From positions 4,836-68,835 of the forward strand of contig DASQDR010000145.1 of the NCBI GenBank assembly GCA_035634055.1: a DNA stretch of 64,000 nucleotides. Reading direction: 5' to 3'. Positions 9,401 through 17,816 of this stretch are shown piece by piece. This DNA is from JAICTV01 sp035634055. GTDB lineage: Bacteria; Planctomycetota; Phycisphaerae; Tepidisphaerales; Tepidisphaeraceae. The notes below the pieces were generated by a model that was not told the DNA's origin, made no database searches, and saw only the letters and a list, made by a program, of their open reading frames with translations. A program made the position numbers and the translations under genes. How positions within the stretch are numbered: position 1 is the first letter of the stretch; each line of letters begins with the position of its first letter.

Positions 9401-11360
9401 GGCGCAGACGTTCCCCAACGCGAAGGTGGCGCCGCAGGCGATGCTCGCCGCCGCCGCCGCCTACGAGGCCGCCGGCAGCTACCGCCCCGCCGCCCAGGTG
9501 CTCAACCAGCTTTACCGCAAGTACCGCACCGGCGCCGACCGCGCCCGCGTCATCGAGGCGCTGGCGCGCAACTACCTGCGCCTGCCCGGCGGCACCGGCA
9601 TCGCCATCGGGCGGCTGAAGGAAGGCGCCAAGTTCGACCGCGGGCCGCAGCTCACCCAGCCGCTGGTCCTGCCCGACGGCAGCACCGTCGAGCAGGTCAC
9701 GTTCGGTGCGGCGGTGGAGCTGCTCCAGAAGTATTCCGCCCGTCTCGCCGCCGCGTCGCTGCCGGAGTTCAACCTGCCCGCCCAGAGCGCGCGCAACCGC
9801 GGCAAGCCGTTCGTGCCGGAGGCGCCCGACACGGTCCTGCACGACGTCGACCTGCTGGTGCTGCCGCCGCGCGAGCTGCGCCAGCAGTTCGCCCGCCACG
9901 ACCGCGTCGTGACGTGGGCGGCTAGCAAAGGATTGAGCGTCTACGCCGTGGGGACCAACGTCCCGCTGGCGACCAGCGACGCGATCAAGCAGGCGCCGCG
10001 CGGCGGGGTGTGGGTGGGCAACGACCTGCTCGTCTGGACCGCGGACCGGCTTGCCCTGCTCCGCGCCCAGGGCGGCGCGACGGCGTGGGAGGCGGGCATC
10101 AAGTCGCTCCCGCCGGTGGACCTCGTCGGCGGCGAGATCGACATGGCCGGCGCCAGCGGCGCGGGCGGCGACGACGCGCAGGCGATGCGGCAGATGCAGC
10201 CGGGCGTCATCGTCGGCCCCAACGGCGGCGTCATCATCGACCAGCGCGTGGGCGCGCGCCGCCTTCGCCAGCTCCAGATCCAGGGCGTGCAAGCGGGCAA
10301 CCTGCCCGGCGGCAACCGCCGCGGCGGCGGCGGCGGCGCGGGCGCGGCGCAGCAGCCGGGCGCCGCCGGCGACAACGCCGAGCGCATCGAGCACGTGCGA
10401 CCGGTCGGCGACCGCATCGTCATCGCCACCTCCACCGGCCGGATCGCCGCCTTCGAGCTGGCCAACGGCAACCGCGCCTGGCAGACGCGCCTCGCCGACG
10501 CCGCGCTCGATCAACTGGTGGCCAACGACGACTTCGTCGCCGCCCGCTTTGGCGACGAGACCGGCGTGCAGATCGCCGCCCTGGAGACCTACGCCGGGCA
10601 GGTCGTCCTGCGCCAGGCGTTCAGCAACGAGAACGGGCAGGTCCCGCAGAACATGGCCCTCTCGCCCGACGGCACGCTGCTCTACACCCTGCCCGACCGA
10701 CTGTGCGGAAAGGACCTGTACGACCCGCGCAAGGAGATGAAGTTCGGCAGCCGCCCGATGAGCGAGGGCAGCGCCATGTTCGCCGGCGCCACCCGCCCGG
10801 ACCAACTGCTGGTGGCCGAGGGGCGCGTGCTGGCGGTGGCGGACAACGGGCAGTTCGTCCGCGTCCTCTCGAGCGACGACGGCACCGAGATCAACCGCCC
10901 GCTCAACACCGGCGCAACCAACTGGAACGTCTGGTGCCAGGTGGTCGGCCCGCGGCTGTACGCGTTCAACGCCAAGACCGTGCTGAGCTACAGCCTGGAC
11001 CGCCCCGACGAGAACTGGAGCGGCTCGCAGGACCTGCGCACGCCGACCATCCGCGACGCGTTCATCGGCAAGCGGCACATCGTCCTGCTCGACCAGCCCA
11101 CCCCGCAGGGCGTCGAGCCCCCGCAGGCGGCCGCCCACTTCCGCCTGCTGGCGCACGGCCGCTACCCCCGCTCCAACGGCCCCGGCGAGAGCGCCCGCCT
11201 GGACCAGAACCCCGACATCCAACACCCCGCCGGCATCGATCAGTGGCAACCGGTCGAGGGCGGCTTCTACTACCGCTCGATCGACCGCCGGGCCCACTTC
11301 CTGAAAGGCGCCGACAAACCAACCCCCGCGACCGCGACCGCCCCGGCGGGCGGGAAATAG
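6441..11360 (+). CDS. Large secreted PQQ/WD-like beta-propeller protein with TPR-like region
   Basis: A 1639-residue protein with a signal peptide (basic MPLRHR, hydrophobic IAVGLTLTTLLAPA, AEAQ cleavage). After an N-terminal helical region comes a Gly/Ala-rich linker (residues about 95-130), then a first set of PQQ-type blades (for example TQLVCLDRATGARRWAA, DSYVLCYSLNDGKLRWACY, AVAAVDAYAGTIAWLALY), a TPR-like helical region around residues 800-1080 (ADPLPRLKYAETLFAAGQID and following), and a second blade set (GRIAAFELANGNRAWQTRL). A second glycine-rich break occurs near residue 1295. The architecture is BamB/quinoprotein-like, but no catalytic function can be assigned. The ATG at 6441 has GAGGGAG upstream. 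Such giant propeller/TPR proteins are common in planctomycetes. Confidence 0.85.
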   Translation: MPLRHRIAVGLTLTTLLAPAAAEAQFGRGRINVAEGPGQPKQSVYVRDSAVAAEKLALAQRMERLKEWNKAADVYQEIVEKYADRVVPAGGGPAGPGGGAGAGAGAGGAPGAGGEGPGGQGAGGGEGAEATATRYTSVTLEVQKRLGKWPDDGLEVYRARYETPASSLLEAAGTDDPAGLSRVVQLYFPTDAAKTAGLRLMELYIETGEFAAAAWLGERLLENHPGVIADRPKVLFRTALAQHLAGNAPVARARLDELKQKHADATGAVRGRDVQLADELEKLIASPPPVAHGGTSDSWPMFGGDPSRGRVVPAAGRPGAKIADISLTRGRPRVASPEQKARLDTIEKNRREQGLNLGVMPSVDRGELFYQDNSRVYAASVDSGMPLPGWAITYGRAEPRGGRYAGVSTFLANAGQMTVTVTDSSVLAILGQSERLMVMNDAGIVVQPDRDTQLVCLDRATGARRWAASPRQLPDGQGGQASLRALDLVGSPLVIGDNVYVQGRGGKPMQFEDSYVLCYSLNDGKLRWACYLASGNAPGENFSGAPQVSEAVSHLAYAGGRVYAVTNLGAVAAVDAYAGTIAWLALYPKPHQFANAFIAMQMRGEGGAGGPQQRKPWAQNPAILRDGKVFALPTDARHLLVYDAATGDEIKRIAMEDFDEADTLLGVVGDRLIVAGANRIFCINWPAYQPGKGREPSLWWYSRLAGPQSKDDDETKDAVRGRGFVTADSVFVPTRWNLRRLDMKTGLVAEAYPSGGANWPSGEGPGNVLVTGDHVVLAGSDNIVVYSDLALARAKLDQSIAEAPADPLPRLKYAETLFAAGQIDAAVAKLDEAIHLLGGMNAMRPGAERDRAFARALAFAERSADKTFGATDPARAATLFDRAAAAAGSPQQQVAWRLSRARFARAQTDFDTEVRLFQEILSTAEYRGVSVPTDDGSGTTLASTVAEMSIAGRVKDNPASYRPFEEAATRALDAARRANDPGAMLAVAQTFPNAKVAPQAMLAAAAAYEAAGSYRPAAQVLNQLYRKYRTGADRARVIEALARNYLRLPGGTGIAIGRLKEGAKFDRGPQLTQPLVLPDGSTVEQVTFGAAVELLQKYSARLAAASLPEFNLPAQSARNRGKPFVPEAPDTVLHDVDLLVLPPRELRQQFARHDRVVTWAASKGLSVYAVGTNVPLATSDAIKQAPRGGVWVGNDLLVWTADRLALLRAQGGATAWEAGIKSLPPVDLVGGEIDMAGASGAGGDDAQAMRQMQPGVIVGPNGGVIIDQRVGARRLRQLQIQGVQAGNLPGGNRRGGGGGAGAAQQPGAAGDNAERIEHVRPVGDRIVIATSTGRIAAFELANGNRAWQTRLADAALDQLVANDDFVAARFGDETGVQIAALETYAGQVVLRQAFSNENGQVPQNMALSPDGTLLYTLPDRLCGKDLYDPRKEMKFGSRPMSEGSAMFAGATRPDQLLVAEGRVLAVADNGQFVRVLSSDDGTEINRPLNTGATNWNVWCQVVGPRLYAFNAKTVLSYSLDRPDENWSGSQDLRTPTIRDAFIGKRHIVLLDQPTPQGVEPPQAAAHFRLLAHGRYPRSNGPGESARLDQNPDIQHPAGIDQWQPVEGGFYYRSIDRRAHFLKGADKPTPATATAPAGGK

Positions 11361-11394
11361 CCAACCGCCCGCGGCTTCCGCTCGCGGCTGCGAG

Positions 11395-11415
11395 CGCGGC
11401 TTCCGCGACTTTTTC
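11395..11415 (+). terminator. Hairpin with T-run after the beta-propeller gene
   Basis: CGCGG, CTT loop, CCGCG, then ACTTTTT. It lies 35 bases after the stop at 11360 and is a short but plausible intrinsic terminator. Confidence 0.45.
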
Positions 11416-11426
11416 ACCTCGCCGCT

Positions 11427-11454
11427 TTGTCTGCCGTGGACCGGCGGATATGAT
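11427..11454 (+). promoter_or_regulatory. Sigma-70 type promoter of the NifU-C gene
   Basis: TTGTCT at 11427, 16-base spacer, TATGAT at 11449-11454. Predicted start of transcription is near 11461, giving a leader of about 14 bases before the ATG at 11475. Confidence 0.5.
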
Positions 11455-11474
11455 CGACGGGAGCGAGACGTCTT

Positions 11475-11750
11475 ATGGCCAGCATCACCACCCCACCCGC
11501 CACGCCCGCGTCCCCCGCCTCGCCGATCCGCGACCGCGTGCAGGGGGTGATCAACCTGATCCGACCGGCCGTGCAGGCGGACGGGGGCGACATCGAGCTG
11601 GTTGACGTCAACGCCGCCGGCGTCGTCCAGATCCGCTTCCACGGCGCGTGCCACGGCTGCCCGAGCAGCACCATGACCCTCCAGCACGGCATCGAGCGCA
11701 ACCTCCGCGAAAAGGTGCCGGAAGTCACGCAGGTCGTCCCCGTCGCTTAA
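11475..11750 (+). CDS. NifU C-terminal domain iron-sulfur scaffold protein
   Basis: A 91-residue stand-alone NifU-C (Nfu) domain. It contains NLIRPAVQADGGDIELVDV followed by the cluster-binding pair GACHGCPSS (Cys59 and Cys62) and ends with a helix and strand EVTQVVPVA. Nfu proteins assemble and hand over 4Fe-4S clusters, usually as homodimers bridged by the CxxC pair. No SUF or ISC partner is next to it; it is followed by a palindromic repeat and tadA. The first 18 residues are Pro/Ala/Thr-rich and probably disordered. Confidence 0.92.
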   Translation: MASITTPPATPASPASPIRDRVQGVINLIRPAVQADGGDIELVDVNAAGVVQIRFHGACHGCPSSTMTLQHGIERNLREKVPEVTQVVPVA

Positions 11751-11761
11751 CGAAATCAGTC

Positions 11762-11837
11762 CACCGCAGAGGCGCAGGGGACGCCGAGGCCCCGCCCGAC
11801 CTCTGCCGCGCCTCCGCGCCCGCAGCGCCTCTGCGGT
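11762..11837. repeat. Palindromic intergenic element, type CACCGCAGAGGCGCAGG, copy 1
   Basis: Left arm CACCGCAGAGGCGCAGG at 11762 pairs with GCGCCTCTGCGGT ending at 11837. A longer relative lies on the other side of tadA at 12330-12499, so the same element type flanks the gene. Confidence 0.75.
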
Positions 11838-11850
11838 TAAACTTCCTGGT

Positions 11851-12321
<471 letters not shown>

Positions 12322-12329
12322 GAGAGACT

Positions 12330-12499
12330 CACCGCAGAGGCGCAGAGGCCGCGGAGGCGGCTTCGGCCTCTGAACGCGTCATCGTGACCAATTCGAGGGA
12401 AGCAGTTTGGCTCAATGTCTCGTCTCAACAGGCCCCGGCCATCCCGCTGCGCGCTGGAGCGACCGGCCCGCCTCCGCGTCCTCTGCGCCGCTGCGGTGA
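12330..12499. repeat. Palindromic intergenic element, type CACCGCAGAGGCGCAGAGG, copy 2
   Basis: Outer arms CACCGCAGAGGCGCAGAGG (12330-12348) and CCTCTGCGCCGCTGCGGTGA (12480-12499), with inner arms GCGGAGGCGG and CCGCCTCCGC. The centre is about 120 bases and has no open reading frame of note. Same family as 11762-11837. Confidence 0.8.
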
Positions 12500-12533
12500 A
12501 ATGACCCATCGCGCCCGCACCCCGCGCCGCCGA

Positions 12534-12547
12534 TATACTCCCGGCCG
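12534..12547 (+). promoter_or_regulatory. TATACT -10 element close to the GTG start
   Basis: TATACT at 12534-12539 with the GTG start at 12547. Transcription would begin at or within one or two bases of the start codon, suggesting a leaderless mRNA. No convincing -35 hexamer is visible. Confidence 0.4.
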
Positions 12548-13353
12548 TGGCCGATTCAGCCGATCGCCATCTCGCGCAACAGTTGCCGGGCAAGCGCCCG
12601 CCGGCGTACTCGATGCGCGCGCTGGGGGCCAGGAACCTCCCCGAGACGCTCCTGCTCGACGGCGTCCCCTGGACCCTCGCCCGCACGCACAAGCACGACT
12701 TCTGGGCCGTCACCGGCTTCTACCAGTCCCCCGCCGGCGAACTGGCGGTGCTGAAGATGGGGCGCACGGAGCCGTTCGGCGGGGTGCCGCTCCAGTGGAT
12801 CGGCCGATACCTCTGCCGCCGCGAGGTCCGCTTCTACAACGCGCTCAGCGACCTGCCCAACGTCCCGCGCGTGCTCGGGCGGGTCGGGCCGACCGGGTTC
12901 CTGCACGCCTACGTCGCCGGCGCGCCGCTCAGCAAGGATCGCCCGGTGCCCGCCGGCTTCTTTGACCAGCTCCTGGCGCTGATGGACCAACTGCACGCGC
13001 GCGGCATCGCGTACGTGGACGCGAACAAGCCGGAGAACATCCTCCTCGGCGACGACGGTCGGCCGCACCTGATCGACTTCCAGATCAGTTGGGACCTCAA
13101 AGAGCTGGGCAATACCTGGCTCAACCGCTGGTGGCTCAAGCGGCTCCAGCGGGCCGACGTCTACCACGTCCTGAAGCACAAGAAACGCCTGCGCCCCGAT
13201 GAACTGAGCGAGGGGGAGCGCCACATGGTCACGCACCGCAGCACGTTCATCCGCTTGCACCGCGCGATCACCAAGCCGTACTTCAAGCTCCGGCGGACGA
13301 CGTTCAAACGCCTGCGCGCGTCGGGACGGCTGCTGCCGGAGGGGAGCAAGTAG
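12547..13353 (+). CDS. Protein kinase-fold protein (lipopolysaccharide-kinase/RIO-like)
   Basis: A 268-residue protein with a kinase-like layout: AVLKMGR supplies a candidate ATP-binding lysine (near residue 70), the catalytic-loop equivalent is YVDANKPENILL and the metal-binding motif is LIDFQ in place of DFG. The usual HRD is replaced by YVD, which resembles LPS-core and RIO/ABC1-type kinases more than Ser/Thr kinases. The substrate is unknown. The start is taken as GTG at 12547, because TATACT (12534-12539) lies only 7 bases before it; ATG at 12613 is the alternative, but would still leave the kinase core intact. Confidence 0.7.
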   Translation: MADSADRHLAQQLPGKRPPAYSMRALGARNLPETLLLDGVPWTLARTHKHDFWAVTGFYQSPAGELAVLKMGRTEPFGGVPLQWIGRYLCRREVRFYNALSDLPNVPRVLGRVGPTGFLHAYVAGAPLSKDRPVPAGFFDQLLALMDQLHARGIAYVDANKPENILLGDDGRPHLIDFQISWDLKELGNTWLNRWWLKRLQRADVYHVLKHKKRLRPDELSEGERHMVTHRSTFIRLHRAITKPYFKLRRTTFKRLRASGRLLPEGSK

Positions 13354-13398
13354 ATCGGAGTCGGCGCGGCGGTGGTGGTGGCTGGCATCGCCGACGGC

Positions 13399-13441
13399 GA
13401 AGCGAGCCGGCGGCGGAGCGAGCCGGCGGCGGAGCGAGCCG
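13399..13441. repeat. Short tandem repeat GCGAGCCGGCGGCGGA
   Basis: Nearly three copies of a 16-base unit, followed by an inverted GCGGCTCGC. It lies between the convergent kinase-fold gene and the gene ending at 13457 and could act as a hairpin terminator for both. Confidence 0.6.
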
Positions 13442-13456
13442 GCCGGCCGCGGCTCG

Positions 13457-14143
13457 CTACCGCGACGCCCGCGCGTGCATGTTCATCAGGTCCTTGTACG
13501 CCTCGGCGAAGGCGGCCATGTTGGTCTCGTCCATCGCCTGCGGGGCGAGGCGCTCGATCAGGGCCATGCGGCTCTCGATCAGCGGGAGGTCGTCCGGCGA
13601 CGGGCGGGCGGGGTCGGGAAAGCCATCTTCGTTCAGGTCCTCGATCAGGTCCTTGCGCGCCTCGGGCGGGAGCGAGGCGTCATTGATGGCGGCGCTCCAA
13701 ACCGCCTCCGCCTGCGGGTCGGCGCCCACCAGCCTCAGCGCCTCCCGCGCGGGCAGTGGATCGGTCGGCGCGTTGGGGACGATTGGGGCGGCGGCCGCGG
13801 GGTCCGGCTCGGCGGAAGCCTCCGGCGCATCCGCCCGTCGCTCCGCGTCCGGAGCGTCGAGTACCTGCATCGTCGTTGGCTCGCTGACGACGGCGGGCGG
13901 GGAGACCTTCGGAGAGGCCGTCGCAGACAACGGCTTCGCCGCCACCCGCCGCGCGGCGCGCGATTTATCCGGCGCAGGCGGAGCCATGCGCGCGGCCGTC
14001 GCCGGTCGATCGACGCGCGGGGCCAGCGCGATCACCACCCCCTCGCGCTCCGCGTCCGGGCTGCGCGCGATCCACCGTGCGGCGCCGACCGTGCCGGCGC
14101 CGACGATGACGGCAACCATCAGCCAAATCGGAAGCTGCCTCAT
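13457..14143 (-). CDS. Membrane-anchored protein of unknown function
   Basis: A 228-residue protein with one N-terminal hydrophobic segment (LPIWLMVAVIVGAGTVGAA, residues 4-22), then a long Ala/Pro/Glu/Asp-rich, probably disordered stretch to about residue 135, and a more ordered acidic helical C-terminus (EALRLVGADPQAEAVWSAAI, EARKDLIEDLNEDGFPDP). No known domain is recognised. The segment DLNEDGFPDP resembles a calcium-binding DxNxDG loop. The ATG at 14143 is chosen because the signal anchor begins there. It is divergent from the subtilase gene at 14448. Confidence 0.65.
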   Translation of the reverse strand: MRQLPIWLMVAVIVGAGTVGAARWIARSPDAEREGVVIALAPRVDRPATAARMAPPAPDKSRAARRVAAKPLSATASPKVSPPAVVSEPTTMQVLDAPDAERRADAPEASAEPDPAAAAPIVPNAPTDPLPAREALRLVGADPQAEAVWSAAINDASLPPEARKDLIEDLNEDGFPDPARPSPDDLPLIESRMALIERLAPQAMDETNMAAFAEAYKDLMNMHARASR

Positions 14144-14447
14144 GGAACGTCTCCGTGCCGCCCGCGGTGAAGTGCGCCGCCGCAGCGAGCGGTCTCGGAT
14201 CCGTTCGCGTCGGCGTCGAGGGCGTGGTGTCGCCCACAGGATACCAAGCGGCGTCGGCCGGACCGAAACATTTTTCGCGGTAAATCCACCCAAGCGGGAA
14301 GACAAACCTTGGTCCGCGGGACTACAAAGATGCGCGGGTGCTTCGCGCCGTCGCACCCGCCGGCCGCGCTGTCCGGCCGGGGCCGCGCGATCCACGGACG
14401 GGTCGCCCGCGACGAGCCGGTCGGGCGGCGGTCCAACGAGTCACCTG

Positions 14448-15713
14448 ATGACGTTCACCCCGAAGCCCGCCCCCGCCCGCACCTCGCCCCTCCGCGCCTG
14501 CGTCATCCCCGCCACCCGCGCGGCGCGACCGAAAATCATCGAAACGCTCGAATCGCGCGTCCTGCTGGCCACCACCAGCGATACCTCGTTCGGCACCCAG
14601 TACGCCCTGAGCAACACCGCCACCGCCAAGGCGTGGGACCTCACGCGCGGCAGCGCCACCGTCCTCATCGGCCACCTCGACACTGGCGTCGATTACCGCC
14701 ACGCCGACCTCTACTCCAACATCTGGATCAACCAGTCGGAGATCCCCCGCACCGTCCGCCCGACCCTGAAGGACACCGACCGCGACGGGCGGATCTCGTT
14801 CTACGACCTGAACGACCCGCTCAACAAGCCGCGAATGACCGACGTCAACCGCAACGGCTACATCGACGCCGGCGATCTGCTCAACCCCACCGGCCGCGGC
14901 GGGTGGGAGGACAAGGTCAACGGGCGCAACAACGCCAACGACGTCTACACCGACGACATCATCGGCTGGGACTTCGCCGAGGACGACAACAAGCCCTTCG
15001 ACGACGGCAGCGAGAACGGCGGGCACGGCACCCACACCGCCGGCATCATCGCCGCCACCGGCAACAACGGCCGCGGCATCAGCGGCGTGATCCAGAAGGC
15101 GTCGCTGATGGTCCTGCGCCTCTTCGACGACCACGGGTTCGGGGCCGACGACGCGCAGCTCGCCCGGGCCATCCGCTACTCCGCCGACAGCGGCGCCAAG
15201 GTCGCCAACGCCAGTTGGGGCGGCGGGTACGGCTACAACGGGGACCCGATTTACCAAGCCATCAAGTACGCCGGGAGCAAGGGCCAAACCTTCGTCACCG
15301 CCGCCGGCAACGACGGCGAGAACCTCGACGGGCACTACGACGACTTCCCCAGCGAGTACGACCTGGGCAACATCCTCGTCGTCGCCGCCACCACCTCCTC
15401 GCGCACGCTGGCGTCGTTCTCCAACTTCGGCCGCACCCGCGCCGACATCGCCGCCCCCGGCTCGGGCGTGATGAGCACCCTGCCCAACAACCGCTACGGC
15501 CGGATGAGCGGCACCTCGATGGCCGCCCCCATGGTCACCGGCACCGTCGCCCTCATGTTGGCGCGGAACAAGGCCATCACCCTCTCCGACATCCGCTCCC
15601 GCCTGCTCAACGGCGCCGACAAGCGCAGCGCGCTCGACAACCGCACCGTCTCCGACGGTGAGCTGAACGTGAACAACGCCCTGCGCAACCTCAAGGGCAC
15701 CGCGCTGGTCTGA
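14448..15713 (+). CDS. Secreted subtilase (S8 family) with planctomycete LESRVLLA N-terminus
   Basis: A 421-residue serine protease of the subtilisin family. The catalytic triad is visible: Asp78 in IGHLDTGVDYRH, His193 in GGHGTHTAGI and Ser357 in SGTSMAAP; the oxyanion asparagine is in AAGNDGEN. Residues 35-41 read ESRVLLA, the motif that marks many planctomycete surface and exported proteins. Two EF-hand-like calcium loops (DTDRDGRISFYD and DVNRNGYIDAGD) are inserted between the Asp and His motifs. The start at 14448 places the motif near residue 35. A 300-base GC-rich, foldable region separates it from the divergent neighbour. Confidence 0.93.
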   Translation: MTFTPKPAPARTSPLRACVIPATRAARPKIIETLESRVLLATTSDTSFGTQYALSNTATAKAWDLTRGSATVLIGHLDTGVDYRHADLYSNIWINQSEIPRTVRPTLKDTDRDGRISFYDLNDPLNKPRMTDVNRNGYIDAGDLLNPTGRGGWEDKVNGRNNANDVYTDDIIGWDFAEDDNKPFDDGSENGGHGTHTAGIIAATGNNGRGISGVIQKASLMVLRLFDDHGFGADDAQLARAIRYSADSGAKVANASWGGGYGYNGDPIYQAIKYAGSKGQTFVTAAGNDGENLDGHYDDFPSEYDLGNILVVAATTSSRTLASFSNFGRTRADIAAPGSGVMSTLPNNRYGRMSGTSMAAPMVTGTVALMLARNKAITLSDIRSRLLNGADKRSALDNRTVSDGELNVNNALRNLKGTALV

Positions 15714-15849
15714 CCGCCCGCGCGAGACGCTCGCCGCCGCCGGCCGCGGGCGCGCAATGTCCGTCCCACCGCTCGATCCACATTCGCCCCGGCTACCCGC
15801 ACCGAGGCCGCGCGCCGTAAGATCGGTGCAGGTCCGACAGGAGCCCCGC

Positions 15850-16695
15850 ATGCACGACGCCGCCCCGCGCACCGCTTCCTCGACCAACGTCCTCTCGCCG
15901 GAGCAGATCGCCTTCTACCACGACCACGGCTACCTCCACCTCCCGGCCACGTTCGACCCCGCCGAGACCGCCGAGCTGTCCGCGCACCTCGATTGGCTGA
16001 TCGACACCTGGGCGATGAAGGACGCCGGCTGGTCCGGGCCGTGGCGGAAGAAGTACATGGACGCCGAGACGGAGAAGAAGTCGCAGCTCATCGCGCTGCA
16101 CGACCTCCAGTACTACTCCGCCGCCTGGGCCCGCGCCGTCACCAAGCCACGGCTCTGCGGCGCGATGGCGGACCTGCTCGGTGATGGAAACGGGGGCGGG
16201 CCGGTCGAGCTGCACCACTCCACCCTTCACGTCAAGCCGCCGGAGACAGGCCACCCCTTCCCCATGCACCAGGACTGGGCCTTCTACAAGCATGCCGACG
16301 GGCGCTACGTGGACGTGCTGGTCCACCTCGACGACACGCGGCACGAGAACGGCGAGATCCGCTTCGTCGACGCCAGCCACAAGCTGGGCGCGCTCGAGCA
16401 CGTGACGCGCGACGAGCAGGGCAAGGGTTGCACGCCGCACTTCCCCTTCGACCGCTACTCGCTGGAGAACACCGTCGCCGTCCCCGCCCGCGCCGGCGAC
16501 GTGGTGTGCTTCAACATCCACACGATCCACGGCAGCCACGTGAACACGACTGAGCGCATGCGCCGCCTGGTCCGCGTCGGCTACAAGCACCCCGACAACC
16601 TCCAACTCGAAGGCCAATCCAACGGCCGCCCGAGCTGGATGGTCTGGGGCCGTCGCGATCGCCGCGACGGGCAACCGCCGTTCCGGATCGATTGA
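15850..16695 (+). CDS. Phytanoyl-CoA dioxygenase (PhyH) family oxygenase
   Basis: A 281-residue Fe(II)/2-oxoglutarate-dependent oxygenase. The iron ligands are in MHQDWAFYKH (His-x-Asp) and the distal His in IHTIHGSHVN, with the 2-oxoglutarate-binding Arg a few residues later (MRRLVRVGYKHP). The N-terminus EQIAFYHDHGYLHLP is the typical family start. AGGAG at about 15838 supports the ATG at 15850. Members hydroxylate diverse small molecules, so the substrate is unknown and no pathway is evident from the neighbours. Confidence 0.88.
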   Translation: MHDAAPRTASSTNVLSPEQIAFYHDHGYLHLPATFDPAETAELSAHLDWLIDTWAMKDAGWSGPWRKKYMDAETEKKSQLIALHDLQYYSAAWARAVTKPRLCGAMADLLGDGNGGGPVELHHSTLHVKPPETGHPFPMHQDWAFYKHADGRYVDVLVHLDDTRHENGEIRFVDASHKLGALEHVTRDEQGKGCTPHFPFDRYSLENTVAVPARAGDVVCFNIHTIHGSHVNTTERMRRLVRVGYKHPDNLQLEGQSNGRPSWMVWGRRDRRDGQPPFRID

Positions 16696-16734
16696 ACCGC
16701 CCCCGTCGGCGGCGCCGACCTCTCGCGCCCCCCT

Positions 16735-17046
16735 TCACTTCTCCTCGCGCTGAGTCACCTCCACGTACTTCCTGAAGTGCGTACATCTCGCAGAACCTTA
16801 GCTTGTGCGGGTGATCCTTCTCCGCCACGCGTAAATGGCCAGCACGCCCGGCTCGATCCGGACAGACGTTTCCATCTCCTCGCGCACGGCCGCCGTGTAG
16901 CGCTCCAGTTGCGCGGGGTCAATCTCCAGCTCCGCGACGCGCGGGAAGACCATGTCACTCCCCGTCCCAACCCGTGGGCAGCTCGCCGCGCAGCCCGCGC
17001 TCAGGATCAACAAGCTGACGACGAGCACGAAGGCGTGGTGGCGCAT
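16735..17046 (-). pseudogene. Decayed ABM-domain (quinol monooxygenase-like) lipoprotein gene
   Basis: The first frame starts MRHHAFVLVVSLLILSAGCA (lipoprotein signal with Cys) and continues with PRVAELEIDPAQLERYTAAV and EPGVLAIYA, typical of antibiotic-biosynthesis-monooxygenase/YgiN domains. At about 16829 one base appears missing (GCGTGGCGGAG where GCGGTGGCGGAG would keep frame). The next frame continues AEKDHPHKLRFCEMYA, then sequence is missing and the third frame supplies HFRKYVEVTQREEK and a stop at 16735. The three pieces read in the right order as one ABM domain lacking about ten residues, so the gene is broken by a frameshift and a small deletion. Confidence 0.7.
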
Positions 17047-17137
17047 AACGGACCGATGTTCAGCGACCGGACGGGCACCGGACCGCTTCTCAACTCACGA
17101 GGACCGCGACGCCCGCCCGGTCTGCTGCAACGGCTGG

Positions 17138-17471
17138 TTAGTCGGCCGGCCGCGTCGCCACGAGGTCGCGGACCTCGGCGTGCACGACAACGCGGAACGG
17201 CGCGTCCGCCGGTGCCTGCACCAACCGCTGTAAGTCCGCGAGCGCCGTCTCATCCGGCACTTCGCCATACACCCGAAGGCTCGGATGGGTAATGACGGTC
17301 GTCTTGACTGCTGCAAATCGCGGATCGGCCGCAAGCGCTGGAGCGATACTTTGACGGAACGATTGGGCCGCTTTCATTTCCTCGCCGCTGAACGCCACCG
17401 GGACCGAAGGCCTCCGCAAGCACCAGCATGGCGACGCCGACGACGAGGATGATCGGCAGGCGACGCCACAT
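17138..17471 (-). pseudogene. Small membrane-anchored protein gene, apparently frameshifted
   Basis: An ATG at 17471 begins MWRRLPIILVVGVAMLVLAEA, a clear signal anchor, but that frame degenerates after about 25 residues. A second frame, one base out, carries RRPSVPVAFSGEEMKAAQSF through to DLVATRPAD and a stop at 17138, with a BON-like or ABM-unrelated alpha/beta pattern (TTVITHPSLRVYGEVPDETA). Read together they would give a protein of about 110 residues. Either the gene is broken near 17410 or the downstream frame starts on its own TTG. The function is unknown. Confidence 0.45.
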
Positions 17472-17595
17472 GGAGGCCGGCTAACTAGGATTCACCTGAC
17501 CGGCCGCGCGAATTAGCAGCCGCGTGATGGAATCGTCGCGGGTTCGGTAAAATACGTCAACGGCGGCCCTTGCGGCGACTTACCGCCGCGCGCCC

Positions 17596-17623
17596 TCGAC
17601 AAGGCTCCCCGCGTCCCTATAAT
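17596..17623 (+). promoter_or_regulatory. Strong sigma-70 promoter of tRNA-Leu
   Basis: TCGACA (17596-17601), 16-base spacer and a consensus TATAAT (17618-17623), 28 bases before the tRNA. It is the best housekeeping promoter in the window. Confidence 0.75.
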
Positions 17624-17651
17624 CCGCCGTTCGCGAAATCCGAGCGACCTC

Positions 17652-17733
17652 GCCCAGGTGGCGGAATTGGCAGACGCACTACTTTGAGGTGGTAGCGCCG
17701 CAAGGCGTGGAGGTTCGAGTCCTCTCCTGGGCA
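17652..17733 (+). tRNA. tRNA-Leu, anticodon GAG
   Basis: The acceptor stem GCCCAGG/CCTGGGC (7 bp) closes the molecule and A is the discriminator base. The D-arm is TGGCGGAATTGGCAGACGC, the anticodon stem CTACT/GGTAG holds the loop TTGAGGT with anticodon GAG, the long variable arm CGCCGCAAGGCG marks class II tRNA, and the T-arm reads GAGGTTCGAGTCCTC. CCA is not encoded; CTG follows. Confidence 0.97.
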
Positions 17734-17740
17734 CTGACGA

Positions 17741-17767
17741 AACCCGTCCTTCCTGGACGGGTTTTTC
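17741..17767 (+). terminator. Intrinsic terminator of tRNA-Leu
   Basis: AACCCGTCC, loop TTCCT, GGACGGGTT, followed by TTT. Nine perfect pairs starting 8 bases after the tRNA. Confidence 0.85.
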
Positions 17768-17816
17768 ATTGGGTCACCGCTCGCGCGCAACGTGCCGTCG
17801 CCCCCGTTTAGAGTTG

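Noticed and set aside
14290..14345. Sequence GACAAACC ... GGGACTACAAAG before the subtilase, resembling part of a class I cyclic-di-GMP riboswitch.
   Set aside because: The required stems and tetraloop cannot be drawn convincingly and the conserved GGGACGCAAAG is altered.
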